Shown here piece by piece: positions 32,942-41,669 of a stretch of DNA of 64,000 nucleotides (positions are counted from its first letter, which is position 1; each line of letters starts with the position of its first letter). The stretch comes from Paenibacillus mesophilus (GTDB lineage Bacteria; Bacillota; Bacilli; Paenibacillales; NBRC-103111): contig NZ_VCRA01000006.1 of the NCBI RefSeq assembly GCF_005938385.1, positions 372,001-436,000 on the forward strand, in the 5' to 3' direction. The notes below the pieces were generated by a model. The model was not told the origin of the DNA. It searched no databases and worked only from the letters and a program-made list of their open reading frames with translations. The translations under genes and the position numbers were made by a program.

Positions 32942-33159
32942 AGCAGCTCCTTATGTTTGATGTAATCGTCGAATTGCATGAACCTAACAATCCCTTCTCT
33001 ATTGTCGCAGAAATGCTCGTCTATCGAAAGTGCGGACAACCCTCTTTCCTAAGCGATCGGTCCGGGGTACACTATACATACCGGTTTTTTCCACGACAAA
33101 CCTTACTAACGGCAAGTTATGCAGCAGATCCTAAGGCGTAATCGTTTAAGCGAGGGCGG

Positions 33160-35244
33160 ATGACGGTGTCGATCATAAAATACGGTTTTGGTGCGCTGCT
33201 GCTTCTTACATTGCTTCTATTGCCGCTTCCCCGCCATGTCTCGGCAGACAGTCAGACAGGCGCCGTTCAAGGCAAGCTTGATTTGTCGCAAATCGATCTC
33301 GCCCGGGATACCGTGAAATTGACCGGGGAATGGGAGCTGTATTGGAGCGCGCTGCTGGAGCCCGCCGATATAGACGCATACGGAAATTCCCGAATTCCTA
33401 TGCAATATGTGAAAGTTCCGCACGTCTGGGGAGCACGCGGCGCTTACCCCGCCTTGAACGAAGGAGCGGCAACGTATCGTCTTCGCATTCATCTGGGAGA
33501 TGAAGTGTCTCATGCGGTCCATGCGCTCTATATTCCGGCGGTGGCTACCTCCTACAAGCTGTGGATCAACGGCGAATTGAAAGCCTCGAACGGTACGGTC
33601 GGATTGACGCGCGAGACGATGAAGCCGAAAAATTACGCCAAAGTCGTCTACTTCCACCCCGACGCAACGGACTTGGAATTGGTCGTCCAAGTATCGAATT
33701 TCGTGCAGCGCAAAGGCGGAATGTGGGCACCGCTGTCTATTGGCGAAGCTTCTTCGATCACACGGCATCGTGAGAATCGGATGGCGTCCGATATGTTCAT
33801 CTCGAGCGCTCTGATTATACTCGGCTTGTACCATGTCGGCTTATGGTTTTTCCGCAAGAAGGATAAGCTCGTCGTGCTGATCGGCTGCGCCTCGTTGTTC
33901 TTCGCGCTCCGTTCCTTGCTTCTCGGCGAAACGCTGCTGGTGCGCTTTGTTCCGCAGCTGGATTGGTCCGCAGCCGTCAAGCTGGAATATTTGTCGCCGA
34001 ACGCGGGCATTTTGCTGTTTGCGCTATTCGTAAGGCATCTGTATCCCCGGGAAACGAGCCGGATAGCGATTGCCGCCATTTTCGCCTGCTGCTCCGTCTT
34101 CTGCCTGCTTGCCCTGCTCTTCGAGCCGCGTATTTTTACTTATTCGATGGTACCGTTCCAGATCGTCATCATTACCGCATTCGTCTATATTTTGTTTATT
34201 TACGCGCTGGCTATCAAGCGCCGAAGAGAAGGCGCGCTCCTCAGCGGTATATCCGCATGCCTCATGTTCGCCGCCGCGATGAACGACATTTTGTTCTACA
34301 ACCAGCTCGTGTCGAGCATCAATCTCGCTCCGTTCGGCGTCTTTCTGTTTCTGTTCAGCCAGACGATGATTGTCGCCAAACGATTTACCGGAGCCCATGC
34401 CAAGGTAGAGGAAATTGGAGCCGAGCTGCTTCAAGTGAACATGCAGCTGGAGAATACGATATCCGAGCGGACCGCCGAGCTGCGGCTCACCAATGAGCAT
34501 CTGCTGAAGAAGAACGAGGAGCTCCGCCAGGCGGAGGAATCGCGCCGTCAGCTCGTATCGAACATTTCGCACGAGCTCGGCACGCCGATGACCGCGATTC
34601 AAGGCTACGTCAAAGCGATTATGGACGGCATCATCGAGCCGACGGAGAACAAGTACTGGAATACGATTTACGATAAAGTGCTGTATGTCAACAGGCTCGT
34701 CAAAGACTTGTTCCAGCTGTCCCGCCTGGAAGCGAAGCAGTTTAAATTCGACTTCGAAGCGATGTCCGCCGACGATCTGATCGAGCTGCATTTGCGCAAA
34801 TGGGAATGGGATGTCCGGGCGCGAAACGTCCGGTTTACCGTCAAGCGTACTCCTCCGGAAGGCGGATGGGACGATGCCTATGTAATGATCGATTCGGTGC
34901 GGATCGATCAAGTCATCACCAATATCGTCTACAATGCACTTAAGTTCACGCCGGCCGGTGGCGCTATTGAGGTCGAGTGCGGGCAGACGGGAAATGAACT
35001 GCTTATTCGCGTTTCGGATACGGGGACGGGCATAGACGAGAAATCGCTGCCTTACGTGTTTGACCGGTTTTATAAAGGCAACTCCGACGGCGGCTTGCAG
35101 GAAGGAACCGGCCTCGGACTTGCCATCGCCAAAGAAATCGTGCTTGCTCACGGCGGCCGGATCTGGGCGGAGAGCAAGCGGAACGAAGGCAGCTCGTTTT
35201 ATTTTACGCTCCCGCTTGTAGTCTTGCAGGAAGCTTTTCCATAG
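33160..35244 (+). CDS. 7TMR-DISM sensor histidine kinase
   Basis: 694 residues. A signal peptide (ends near SADSQ) precedes an extracellular 7TMR-DISM carbohydrate-binding-like domain (to about residue 190). Seven membrane helices follow (about 200-410), then a coiled coil, HisKA with His471 in SNISHELGTPMTAIQGY, and HATPase motifs NALKFTPAGG, DTGTGID and GTGLGLAI. There is no response regulator next to it, so its partner is elsewhere. The ATG at 33160 is close to GAGGG; GTG 33166 is an alternative start. Confidence 0.9.
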   Translation: MTVSIIKYGFGALLLLTLLLLPLPRHVSADSQTGAVQGKLDLSQIDLARDTVKLTGEWELYWSALLEPADIDAYGNSRIPMQYVKVPHVWGARGAYPALNEGAATYRLRIHLGDEVSHAVHALYIPAVATSYKLWINGELKASNGTVGLTRETMKPKNYAKVVYFHPDATDLELVVQVSNFVQRKGGMWAPLSIGEASSITRHRENRMASDMFISSALIILGLYHVGLWFFRKKDKLVVLIGCASLFFALRSLLLGETLLVRFVPQLDWSAAVKLEYLSPNAGILLFALFVRHLYPRETSRIAIAAIFACCSVFCLLALLFEPRIFTYSMVPFQIVIITAFVYILFIYALAIKRRREGALLSGISACLMFAAAMNDILFYNQLVSSINLAPFGVFLFLFSQTMIVAKRFTGAHAKVEEIGAELLQVNMQLENTISERTAELRLTNEHLLKKNEELRQAEESRRQLVSNISHELGTPMTAIQGYVKAIMDGIIEPTENKYWNTIYDKVLYVNRLVKDLFQLSRLEAKQFKFDFEAMSADDLIELHLRKWEWDVRARNVRFTVKRTPPEGGWDDAYVMIDSVRIDQVITNIVYNALKFTPAGGAIEVECGQTGNELLIRVSDTGTGIDEKSLPYVFDRFYKGNSDGGLQEGTGLGLAIAKEIVLAHGGRIWAESKRNEGSSFYFTLPLVVLQEAFP

Positions 35245-35250
35245 AACCGG

Positions 35251-36111
35251 TTACGAATGCTCGCTCCCCCATAGGCCCAACACGATAATTCCTGCCGTAA
35301 TGATCAGGGACGCCATCAAGCGCCGGCCGCCTTGCGCTTCCCGCAGTATGAATATGCCGAGTATCGTACCGAATACGGTCCCGATCTCCCTCATCGGGGC
35401 CAGCTGGGCGACGGGCGCGAGAGACAAGGCGAACAAGAACAGAAGGTAACCGCCGGGGGCCAATATCCCTCCAAGCAGGATGATTTTCCAGTTAAGCCGG
35501 ATTTCCTTCCCGATCGCTCCCGACCGGAGAGCCGCCCAAGACAAAGCCAGCACGTTCCCGATATTCGAAGCTTCGTTCAATACGACCGCCGGGACAACCT
35601 GCAGCGCAAGCTTATCAACGACGATATAGCCGGCGATGCATAAGCCGACCGATAGTGCCAGCAGCGGTGCCTTGAGAGAAGCTCCTTGTCCACGTTGGAG
35701 GTTGACGCCGCTGGATAGCACAATGCCGGTTACTATCAAGACAACCCCCGCCCATCCGTATTGGGAAAGCTTTTCGCCCAGAAGGAGCACGCCGGCCAGC
35801 GGAACCAGGAGCGGACTCGTCCCTCTCATAATCGGGTAAACTTGCGACAAATCGCCTACGGAATACACAGCCGCGAGCAGTACGACATACAGCCCGTGCA
35901 GGAGCATGGAGGCCGCCACGAGAGAAATTGAAGCGGAGGTGTACTCGACCGAATCCAGCTCCATGATCGTCCACGGGAGAAATACGGCTATGGCGATAAG
36001 CTGGCAGCACCAAAGGAAAACGTTTTTGTTCATGCTCCGCTTCGTATACAAATTCCAGACCGCATGTATGAAGCCCGATCCGAGTACGAGCAGCACCGCC
36101 AATCCAAGCAT
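35251..36111 (-). CDS. EamA/DMT superfamily transporter
   Basis: 286 residues, ten membrane helices in two EamA repeats (SGFIHAVWNLYTKRSMNKN starts the first; APLLALSVGLCIAGYIVVDK the second). An efflux or exchange role for small metabolites is usual for the family; the substrate is unknown. Start ATG 36111 with AGGGGGG upstream. The 5' leader carries two mutually exclusive hairpins (36131-36181) next to that ribosome binding site. Confidence 0.88.
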   Translation of the reverse strand: MLGLAVLLVLGSGFIHAVWNLYTKRSMNKNVFLWCCQLIAIAVFLPWTIMELDSVEYTSASISLVAASMLLHGLYVVLLAAVYSVGDLSQVYPIMRGTSPLLVPLAGVLLLGEKLSQYGWAGVVLIVTGIVLSSGVNLQRGQGASLKAPLLALSVGLCIAGYIVVDKLALQVVPAVVLNEASNIGNVLALSWAALRSGAIGKEIRLNWKIILLGGILAPGGYLLFLFALSLAPVAQLAPMREIGTVFGTILGIFILREAQGGRRLMASLIITAGIIVLGLWGSEHS

Positions 36112-36130
36112 ACGTTCCCCCCTAATGCAT

Positions 36131-36181
36131 CCCCCGGAAGTGAAGATTCACTTCGCAGCTTATTCCTATTACTTCCGGGGG
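36131..36181 (-). promoter_or_regulatory. Candidate RNA switch in the DMT transporter leader
   Basis: Long stem: CCCCCGGAAGT (36131-36141) with ACTTCCGGGGG (36171-36181), 11 perfect pairs. Short stem: GAAGTGAA/TTCACTTC around GA (36137-36154), sharing 36137-36141 with the long stem, so only one can form. The C-rich arm could also pair with the G-run of the ribosome binding site just downstream in the transcript. Confidence 0.5.
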
Positions 36182-36219
36182 AGCCCCCAAATTTATTCCC
36201 CATCATCTAAAACAACATA

Positions 36220-36263
36220 AGAGCCATGCGCTTGCAATCCAAAGATTACAACCAAATGGCTCT
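36220..36263 (-). terminator. Probable terminator of the radical SAM gene
   Basis: AGAGCCAT (36220-36227) pairs with ATGGCTCT (36256-36263); the minus strand continues TATGTTGTTTTAG. The loop is long (28 nt) and the T-run broken. Confidence 0.5.
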
Positions 36264-36287
36264 CGTGTAAATCATATCGCGTTCCGC

Positions 36288-37163
36288 TCAAGTACCGAAT
36301 CGCTGCCTATATCCGCACTTCCTGCACAGCTCCTCGACGGCTTCTCTTCTCGAAAACCCGTCGAACAAGTTGTTCGCTCTCTCGCCTTCGACGATATCGG
36401 AGAACGAGGCGTTGTTCACGTTGCCCAAGTTGATGACGCCTTCGCCGTCCAGACAGCACGGCACGACCGTTCCGTCCACGAGAATCGCCGCTTGGCTCCG
36501 GAGCGCGTGACAAAATCCTTTCCCCTCGTCCTCGGGCGCCTGAAGGCTCGGCCACTGGAATTCATGGTCCTGATTCAAGTAGATGCCTTCGGCGATTTTG
36601 ACTCCGCTGCCCGGCACGACCTTCTCCTCGATCTTATAGTCCAGGCCGAACTCTTTCTCCAAAATCTCCAGCGTTTGCCGGTTGCGGCTTCTCTCCATAT
36701 TCGTGATGTTGTCCTTCTGCAAATTCCACAGCCGAAACGAGATAAGCACCCGGTGCCGGACCGCTTCCCGGACGAAGGAAATAATATCGGCCAAATATTT
36801 CTCCCGGTTCGTCGAGCCCTCGTGCCCGTCGAAGCTGTGGAGCGAGAAGTTCATTTGGCGCACCGCCGGTTTGCCCAATATTTTCGGCCCGGCTTTCGTG
36901 ATGAGCGTCCCGTTCGTCGTAATGTTGACCTTGAATCCTTTGGCGTGGCTTGCGTCCAGCAGCTCGTCGAGCTTCGGATGGAGGAGCGGCTCGCCTTTCA
37001 CATGCAAGTAAATATGCTTCGTATGGGGCTTGATCTGGTCCAATATGCGGTGAAACGCCTCAAGCTTGATGAAATTGGCCTTCCGTTCCGTTTGCGGACA
37101 AAAGCTGCAAGCCAAGTTGCACACGCTCGTAATCTCGATATATATTTTCTTGAATGTTTTCAA
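36288..37163 (-). CDS. Radical SAM/SPASM domain protein
   Basis: 291 residues. CNLACSFC is the CxxxCxxC motif for the 4Fe-4S cluster that cleaves S-adenosylmethionine. The C-terminal SPASM-like part has cysteines in VPCCLDGEG and LCRKCGY for a second cluster. Such proteins mature peptides or enzymes, but no precursor peptide is seen nearby. It starts at TTG 37163 with AAGGGGG upstream. It is 34 nt downstream of the SEC-C gene and probably in one operon with it. Confidence 0.88.
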   Translation of the reverse strand: MKTFKKIYIEITSVCNLACSFCPQTERKANFIKLEAFHRILDQIKPHTKHIYLHVKGEPLLHPKLDELLDASHAKGFKVNITTNGTLITKAGPKILGKPAVRQMNFSLHSFDGHEGSTNREKYLADIISFVREAVRHRVLISFRLWNLQKDNITNMERSRNRQTLEILEKEFGLDYKIEEKVVPGSGVKIAEGIYLNQDHEFQWPSLQAPEDEGKGFCHALRSQAAILVDGTVVPCCLDGEGVINLGNVNNASFSDIVEGERANNLFDGFSRREAVEELCRKCGYRQRFGT

Positions 37164-37197
37164 CGGCCGATCCCCCTTCCGCTTCCATATGCGCCGT

Positions 37198-38406
37198 TCA
37201 ACCGCCGCAGCATTTCTTGAACTTCTTGCCGCTGCCGCAAGGACAAGGGTCGTTCCGCCCCACTTTCCTCCGCGTGGCGAAGTCGATAATGTCGGCGGAA
37301 GCTGCAGGCCCGGGACGGGACGGTCCGCTTCGCGCGGACGACAGCTCGTCCGGAGAATATCCTTTGAGATACCATTGTTTCGTATGATTGCTTAACGTGA
37401 CGAGATGGCTCATGAATCGTTGGACCAATTCCAGGTTGTCGATCTGGAAGACGAGCTGCAAATCTTTTAGGATGGAGCCGGGAGTTTTGCCGTTCTGAAC
37501 CGAATATACGCACTCTTCCACATAAGGGTCCGCCTCATCCCGCGGGAGCGAATAAGTGCTCGTTATAAAATTGACCAAAGCCAAATAGCCCGGATGCCGG
37601 TCGATAAAACCGGGTTCCCCGGCGCGCAGCAGCTGTTCTTTCGTGAAGGGGTAGAACGGCAAATCCGGTCTCGATAGGTGCTCCTGCTTCACGATGTTCG
37701 CATCCATAACCCGATGGTGGGTCAGCCCGTCTTGATCGATCCTCATTTCACGGTAGAACGATTCCGCCTCACTCAGCGCCATCAGATACCGGGTCGGCTT
37801 CTCGATCACTCCCGCATACTGCTCCAGCAGACGTTTAAGCTCGTCGAAGCTTAAAGCGCCATAGTAATGAAGCAACCCTTGCGTAAGCTTGACCCACTCC
37901 GTATTTTTCTTGACCGCTTCGCGTAACGGCTTGCTGTCATACGCCCGGAATACATCGAGAACCTCCTGCGGGATGACGAGAATCCGTTTCCCTTCGTACG
38001 TCCCCGGGAAAAGCATACCCCTGTCCTTGAAAAAGTCAATCTGATGATTGTCCAACGGCAGGAAGCCATGACCGCCCCGATCGGCGATTTTCTTCATGAT
38101 TCCGTACCCGGTCTCATCCAATTGGAAGAACAGATTAGACAAAGCTGCGGACACATGCTGCTCCATGACGGCTATCAACTCTTGCTTCTTAAGCGAACTG
38201 GCTCCCCGTATATTCCAATTCGACCGGATCGTCGAAAGGTCGTATTTCGTCAGCCTTGCCAAACCATTCGCGAGAGTTAACGGCGCCTCGATATCTTCCC
38301 AGCGCTTCGCTTCCTCCTTGAGCCTCATCTGCGCTGCCTCAGCCTTAGCCTTATCCAAAGCGTTCAACAGCATCTTCTGATCCTTGCTGCTCAGGCGCTT
38401 ATCCAT
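37198..38406 (-). CDS. SEC-C metal-binding motif protein
   Basis: 402 residues from ATG 38406 (GGGTGA upstream). The last 22 residues, [20 protein letters not shown], are a zinc-binding SEC-C motif as found at the end of SecA. Residues about 35-75 ([20 protein letters not shown]) resemble a Rho N-terminal/SAP-like helical domain. The middle is helical and unrecognised. The role is unknown; ribosome or nucleic-acid association is a common suggestion for SEC-C proteins. Confidence 0.82.
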   Translation of the reverse strand: MDKRLSSKDQKMLLNALDKAKAEAAQMRLKEEAKRWEDIEAPLTLANGLARLTKYDLSTIRSNWNIRGASSLKKQELIAVMEQHVSAALSNLFFQLDETGYGIMKKIADRGGHGFLPLDNHQIDFFKDRGMLFPGTYEGKRILVIPQEVLDVFRAYDSKPLREAVKKNTEWVKLTQGLLHYYGALSFDELKRLLEQYAGVIEKPTRYLMALSEAESFYREMRIDQDGLTHHRVMDANIVKQEHLSRPDLPFYPFTKEQLLRAGEPGFIDRHPGYLALVNFITSTYSLPRDEADPYVEECVYSVQNGKTPGSILKDLQLVFQIDNLELVQRFMSHLVTLSNHTKQWYLKGYSPDELSSARSGPSRPGPAASADIIDFATRRKVGRNDPCPCGSGKKFKKCCGG

Positions 38407-38810
38407 GTGTCTCACCCTTTCCGATAGATAGGACATCCTGATCCCATTCTGCATTATAGCACAAATCGCCATGCCCGGAAGAGCGCCGCCAGAACGCATC
38501 AACAGCCCGATCCGCATCGGACCCGGCAAAAGGATTGGGCTTATTCGTTTTTTTCGCATATTCCGGCTAATAAACTAGTATGACGGGCCTTTAACGATCA
38601 TAAGCTTCTCATGCGATTGTTTTTTTGATGATGCTCTACCTCCGTCAGTCCCAACTTTTCCAGCAAAGGAGGCACATACATTCCGAATCTCCATTACGCG
38701 GCGAATTTTTTGACGTCCACTGCGATTGTACAAGAAACCGGAACTGCAATACGTTCTCAACTTGAACGCGAATTAATATAGTTTAACTATAAACAAATAT
38801 TTATTTCTTG

Positions 38811-38839
38811 TTGATAATAATTATCATCTAGTTTATAGT
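38811..38839 (+). promoter_or_regulatory. Catalase promoter with Fur-type box
   Basis: TTGATA (38811-38816), 17 nt, TATAGT (38834-38839). TGATAATAATTATCA (38812-38826), a perfect 7-1-7 inverted repeat, overlaps the -35 and spacer. This equals the Bacillus Fur consensus; PerR boxes have TTATAAT arms instead. Confidence 0.75.
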
Positions 38840-38874
38840 GAATCTATACTAAATTTGTTATGAGGTGATCGACG

Positions 38875-40347
38875 ATGAGTACGAATCCGAACAAGCTAAC
38901 GACCAGTTGGGGCGCCCCGGTCGGGGATAACCAAAACTCGATGACCGCCGGTTCCCGCGGGCCGACCTTAATCCAGGACGTCCATCTTCTCGAGAAATTG
39001 GCGCATTTCAACCGAGAGCGCGTCCCCGAGCGCGTCGTTCATGCCAAAGGCGCAGGAGCCCACGGCTATTTCGAAGTGACGAACGATTTATCGAAGTATA
39101 CGAAAGCCGCCTTCTTGTCGGAGGTAGGCAAACGCACTCCCATGTTCATCCGCTTCTCGACGGTTGCCGGCGAGCTCGGCTCGGCCGATACGGTGCGCGA
39201 CCCGCGCGGGTTCGCCGTCAAGTTCTATACCGAGGAAGGCAACTATGATCTGGTCGGCAACAACACCCCCGTCTTCTTTATTCGCGATGCGATCAAATTC
39301 CCGGACTTCATCCATACGCAGAAGCGCCATCCGCAAACGCATTTGAAAAATCCGAATGCCGTATGGGATTTCTGGTCGCTGTCTCCCGAATCGCTGCACC
39401 AGGTAACGATTCTCATGTCCGACCGCGGCATTCCCGCAACGCTCCGACATATGCACGGATTCGGCAGCCATACGTTCAAATGGGTGAATGCCGCTGGCGA
39501 GGGCGTATGGGTCAAATACCATTTCAAAACGGAGCAAGGCGTACAAAATCTCGACGCCGGCCTGGCTGCCAAACTCGCTGGCGAAAATCCCGATTACCAT
39601 ACCGAAGACTTGTTCAACGCCATTGCGAACGGCGACTTCCCCGCCTGGAAGCTGCACGTTCAAATTATGCCGCTGGCCGACGCCGATACGTATCGTTTCG
39701 ATCCGTTCGACGTGACGAAAGTATGGTCTCAGAAAGATTACCCGCTGATCGAGGTAGGCCGCATGGTATTGGACCGGAACCCGGACAATTATTTCGCCGA
39801 GGTCGAACAGGCGACGTTCTCCCCGGGATCGTTCGTACCCGGCATCGAGGCCTCGCCGGACAAAATGCTGCAAGGCCGCCTGTTCGCCTACTCGGACGCC
39901 CACCGCTACCGGGTCGGCGCCAACCATAACGCGCTGCCGATCAACCGGCCCCGTGCGGAAGTGCACAACTATCAGCGCGACGGGCAGATGCGGTTCGATC
40001 AGAATGGCGGAGGCTCCGTCTATTACGAGCCGAACAGCTACGGCGGACCGGCGCAATCCGCCGAGAACAAGCCGGCCCCTTATCCGGTAACCGGTCAAGC
40101 GGACAGCACCGCTTATGACCATCACGACCACTACACGCAAGCCGGCGATTTATATCGTCTCATGAGCGAAGACGAGCGGGAGCGGCTCGTCCAGACGATC
40201 GTCGCCGCCATGAAGCCCGTGGAGAAGGACGAGATCAAGCTGCGTCAGATCGGCCATTTCTATAAAGCCGATCCGGATTACGGGCAACGCGTCGCGGCGG
40301 GACTCGGCTTGTCTATCCCGCAGGCGGATTCTGGAACAGAAAAATAA
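38875..40347 (+). CDS. katA: Monofunctional heme catalase
   Basis: 490-residue small-subunit catalase that dismutates hydrogen peroxide. [20 protein letters not shown] carries the distal His, [20 protein letters not shown] is conserved, and the proximal heme Tyr lies in [24 protein letters not shown] precedes the ATG. The promoter overlaps a Fur-type operator. The end is followed by a repeat cluster and a shared terminator. Confidence 0.95.
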   Translation: MSTNPNKLTTSWGAPVGDNQNSMTAGSRGPTLIQDVHLLEKLAHFNRERVPERVVHAKGAGAHGYFEVTNDLSKYTKAAFLSEVGKRTPMFIRFSTVAGELGSADTVRDPRGFAVKFYTEEGNYDLVGNNTPVFFIRDAIKFPDFIHTQKRHPQTHLKNPNAVWDFWSLSPESLHQVTILMSDRGIPATLRHMHGFGSHTFKWVNAAGEGVWVKYHFKTEQGVQNLDAGLAAKLAGENPDYHTEDLFNAIANGDFPAWKLHVQIMPLADADTYRFDPFDVTKVWSQKDYPLIEVGRMVLDRNPDNYFAEVEQATFSPGSFVPGIEASPDKMLQGRLFAYSDAHRYRVGANHNALPINRPRAEVHNYQRDGQMRFDQNGGGSVYYEPNSYGGPAQSAENKPAPYPVTGQADSTAYDHHDHYTQAGDLYRLMSEDERERLVQTIVAAMKPVEKDEIKLRQIGHFYKADPDYGQRVAAGLGLSIPQADSGTEK

Positions 40348-40532
40348 CGGAACTGCATTCCGTTATCGAACGCTAAAAAAAGGATTTGGCCAAAATAGCG
40401 GAACTACATTCCGGTATTCATCGTTTTTTCCGTGAGCAAAGCAATTTATCAATGATTTAACGCACCTCAGTTCCGCTATTTACAAAAAATGCTGCGAAAT
40501 GTCCTATTTAGCAGAATATAGTTCCGCTATTA
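40343..40532. repeat. Four copies of a TAGCGGAACT-type repeat
   Basis: Copies near 40343-40367 and 40394-40419 (forward) and 40454-40481 and 40507-40532 (reverse). The consensus is about ATAGCGGAACTACATTC followed by CGCTAT. The first copy is itself a hairpin (AACGGAA...TTCCGTT). It fills the gap between the convergent catalase and WYL regulator genes. Confidence 0.7.
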
Positions 40533-40536
40533 AAAC

Positions 40537-40572
40537 AAAGCCTCGACCATTACGGTCGAGGCTTCCTCTTTT
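40537..40572. terminator. Bidirectional terminator between katA and the WYL gene
   Basis: AAGCCTCGACC pairs with GGTCGAGGCTT around ATTAC, followed by CCTCTTTT on the plus strand and preceded by an A-rich stretch. Confidence 0.85.
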
Positions 40573-40583
40573 ACACGCCTGCT

Positions 40584-41549
40584 CTAATCCAGCCGCTCGC
40601 CTTCATACAAATTAACGATTGCCGCCGCTTGACCGAGCACTCGCTCCCGCAGCTCGGCGGGCGCCAACACGATCAGCTCGGGCCCGAACGCCAGGCATAT
40701 TTCGCATGCGGATTCCAGCGTGTTGAACTCCGCTTCGGCTTCCGTCCACCCTTCCCGCTTCCATGGGGCCGTCGCGATAATTTTCACGTACCGTTCTTGC
40801 CTAATCCGCTGCAGCGCGGTCTGCTTCAGACCGATAGTCGCGGGATATTTCGGCAAGTCTGCCGTAAAGCGCTCCATCGATTGCTTCCAATAGGAAGCGA
40901 GATCGAACGGCTCCGGCCGCCGGAAAGCTTCATCCGTCATCGCGGCGGAATGGATCCGGGATACGCGATATGTCCGCAGGTCCCCTTCCGTCTCCGCCAC
41001 GACATACCAAGTGCTTCGTTTCGCCACCAGCCCGAGAGGTTGTATGACTCTTTCTACAAGCTCCACTCCCCGCTCATACGTGATCGCAAGCTTCCGTTCC
41101 GCCCATACCGCCTCTTGAATCGTCGGCAGGCAGGTCGATGTTTCAAGAGTCTCGTGCCAGCCGGCGCCGTCGATATGAATGCGCTGCCGCGTGAATTCGG
41201 CATCATGCTTGAGGGTGTCCGGCATGGCGGCCCATATTTTCTGATAAGCCGCTTCGTAATCCGCCTGCTTGCCGAGATCTCGGAGCAGATGGATCGAGCC
41301 GGCCAGCAGCAAGGAGCTCAGCTCCTCGGACTTGAGGCCGGTCAAGTTCGTCCGGTAGCCTTCCGTAAGCCGCCACCCTCCCTGCGACCCTCTCTCCGAG
41401 TAGACCGGAATCCCGGCAGCGCTCAACGCCTCCATATCGCGATGGACCGTTCTTTCCGACACTTCCAGCTTGTCGGCGAGCTGCTTGGATGTCATTTGTT
41501 TCTGATTTTGCAGAAGCAGCAGGATGGAGATGAGGCGGTCCGCTCTCAA
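40584..41549 (-). CDS. HTH/WYL domain transcriptional regulator (YafY type)
   Basis: 321 residues: N-terminal HTH_11 (RADRLISILLLLQNQKQMTS, then QLADKLEVSERTVHRDMEAL), C-terminal WYL-type domain (LGLVAKRSTWYVVAETEGDL and VSRIHSAAMTDEAFRRP). It starts at TTG 41549 with AAGGAGG 8 nt upstream. Divergent from the UvrA-like gene, which it probably regulates; WYL proteins often respond to DNA damage or nucleotide signals. Confidence 0.88.
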   Translation of the reverse strand: MRADRLISILLLLQNQKQMTSKQLADKLEVSERTVHRDMEALSAAGIPVYSERGSQGGWRLTEGYRTNLTGLKSEELSSLLLAGSIHLLRDLGKQADYEAAYQKIWAAMPDTLKHDAEFTRQRIHIDGAGWHETLETSTCLPTIQEAVWAERKLAITYERGVELVERVIQPLGLVAKRSTWYVVAETEGDLRTYRVSRIHSAAMTDEAFRRPEPFDLASYWKQSMERFTADLPKYPATIGLKQTALQRIRQERYVKIIATAPWKREGWTEAEAEFNTLESACEICLAFGPELIVLAPAELRERVLGQAAAIVNLYEGERLD

Positions 41550-41669
41550 TCGATCGACCTCCTTGATTGAAACTTCGTCTATGCTCTATTGTACCCGTTA
41601 TATACGACACAAGCTGTCATATTTCAGTCGTACACTATCCATAACTACTATTCCGGGAGTGGAGCGACA

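Noticed and set aside
32030-32965. 311-codon plus-strand open frame
   Set aside because: Antisense to the Gfo/Idh/MocA gene; no start signal or recognisable domain.
34024-35151. 375-codon minus-strand open frame
   Set aside because: Antisense to the histidine kinase; composition typical of a shadow frame.
39088-40140. 350-codon minus-strand open frame
   Set aside because: Antisense to catalase, which is unmistakable; no domain in the shadow.
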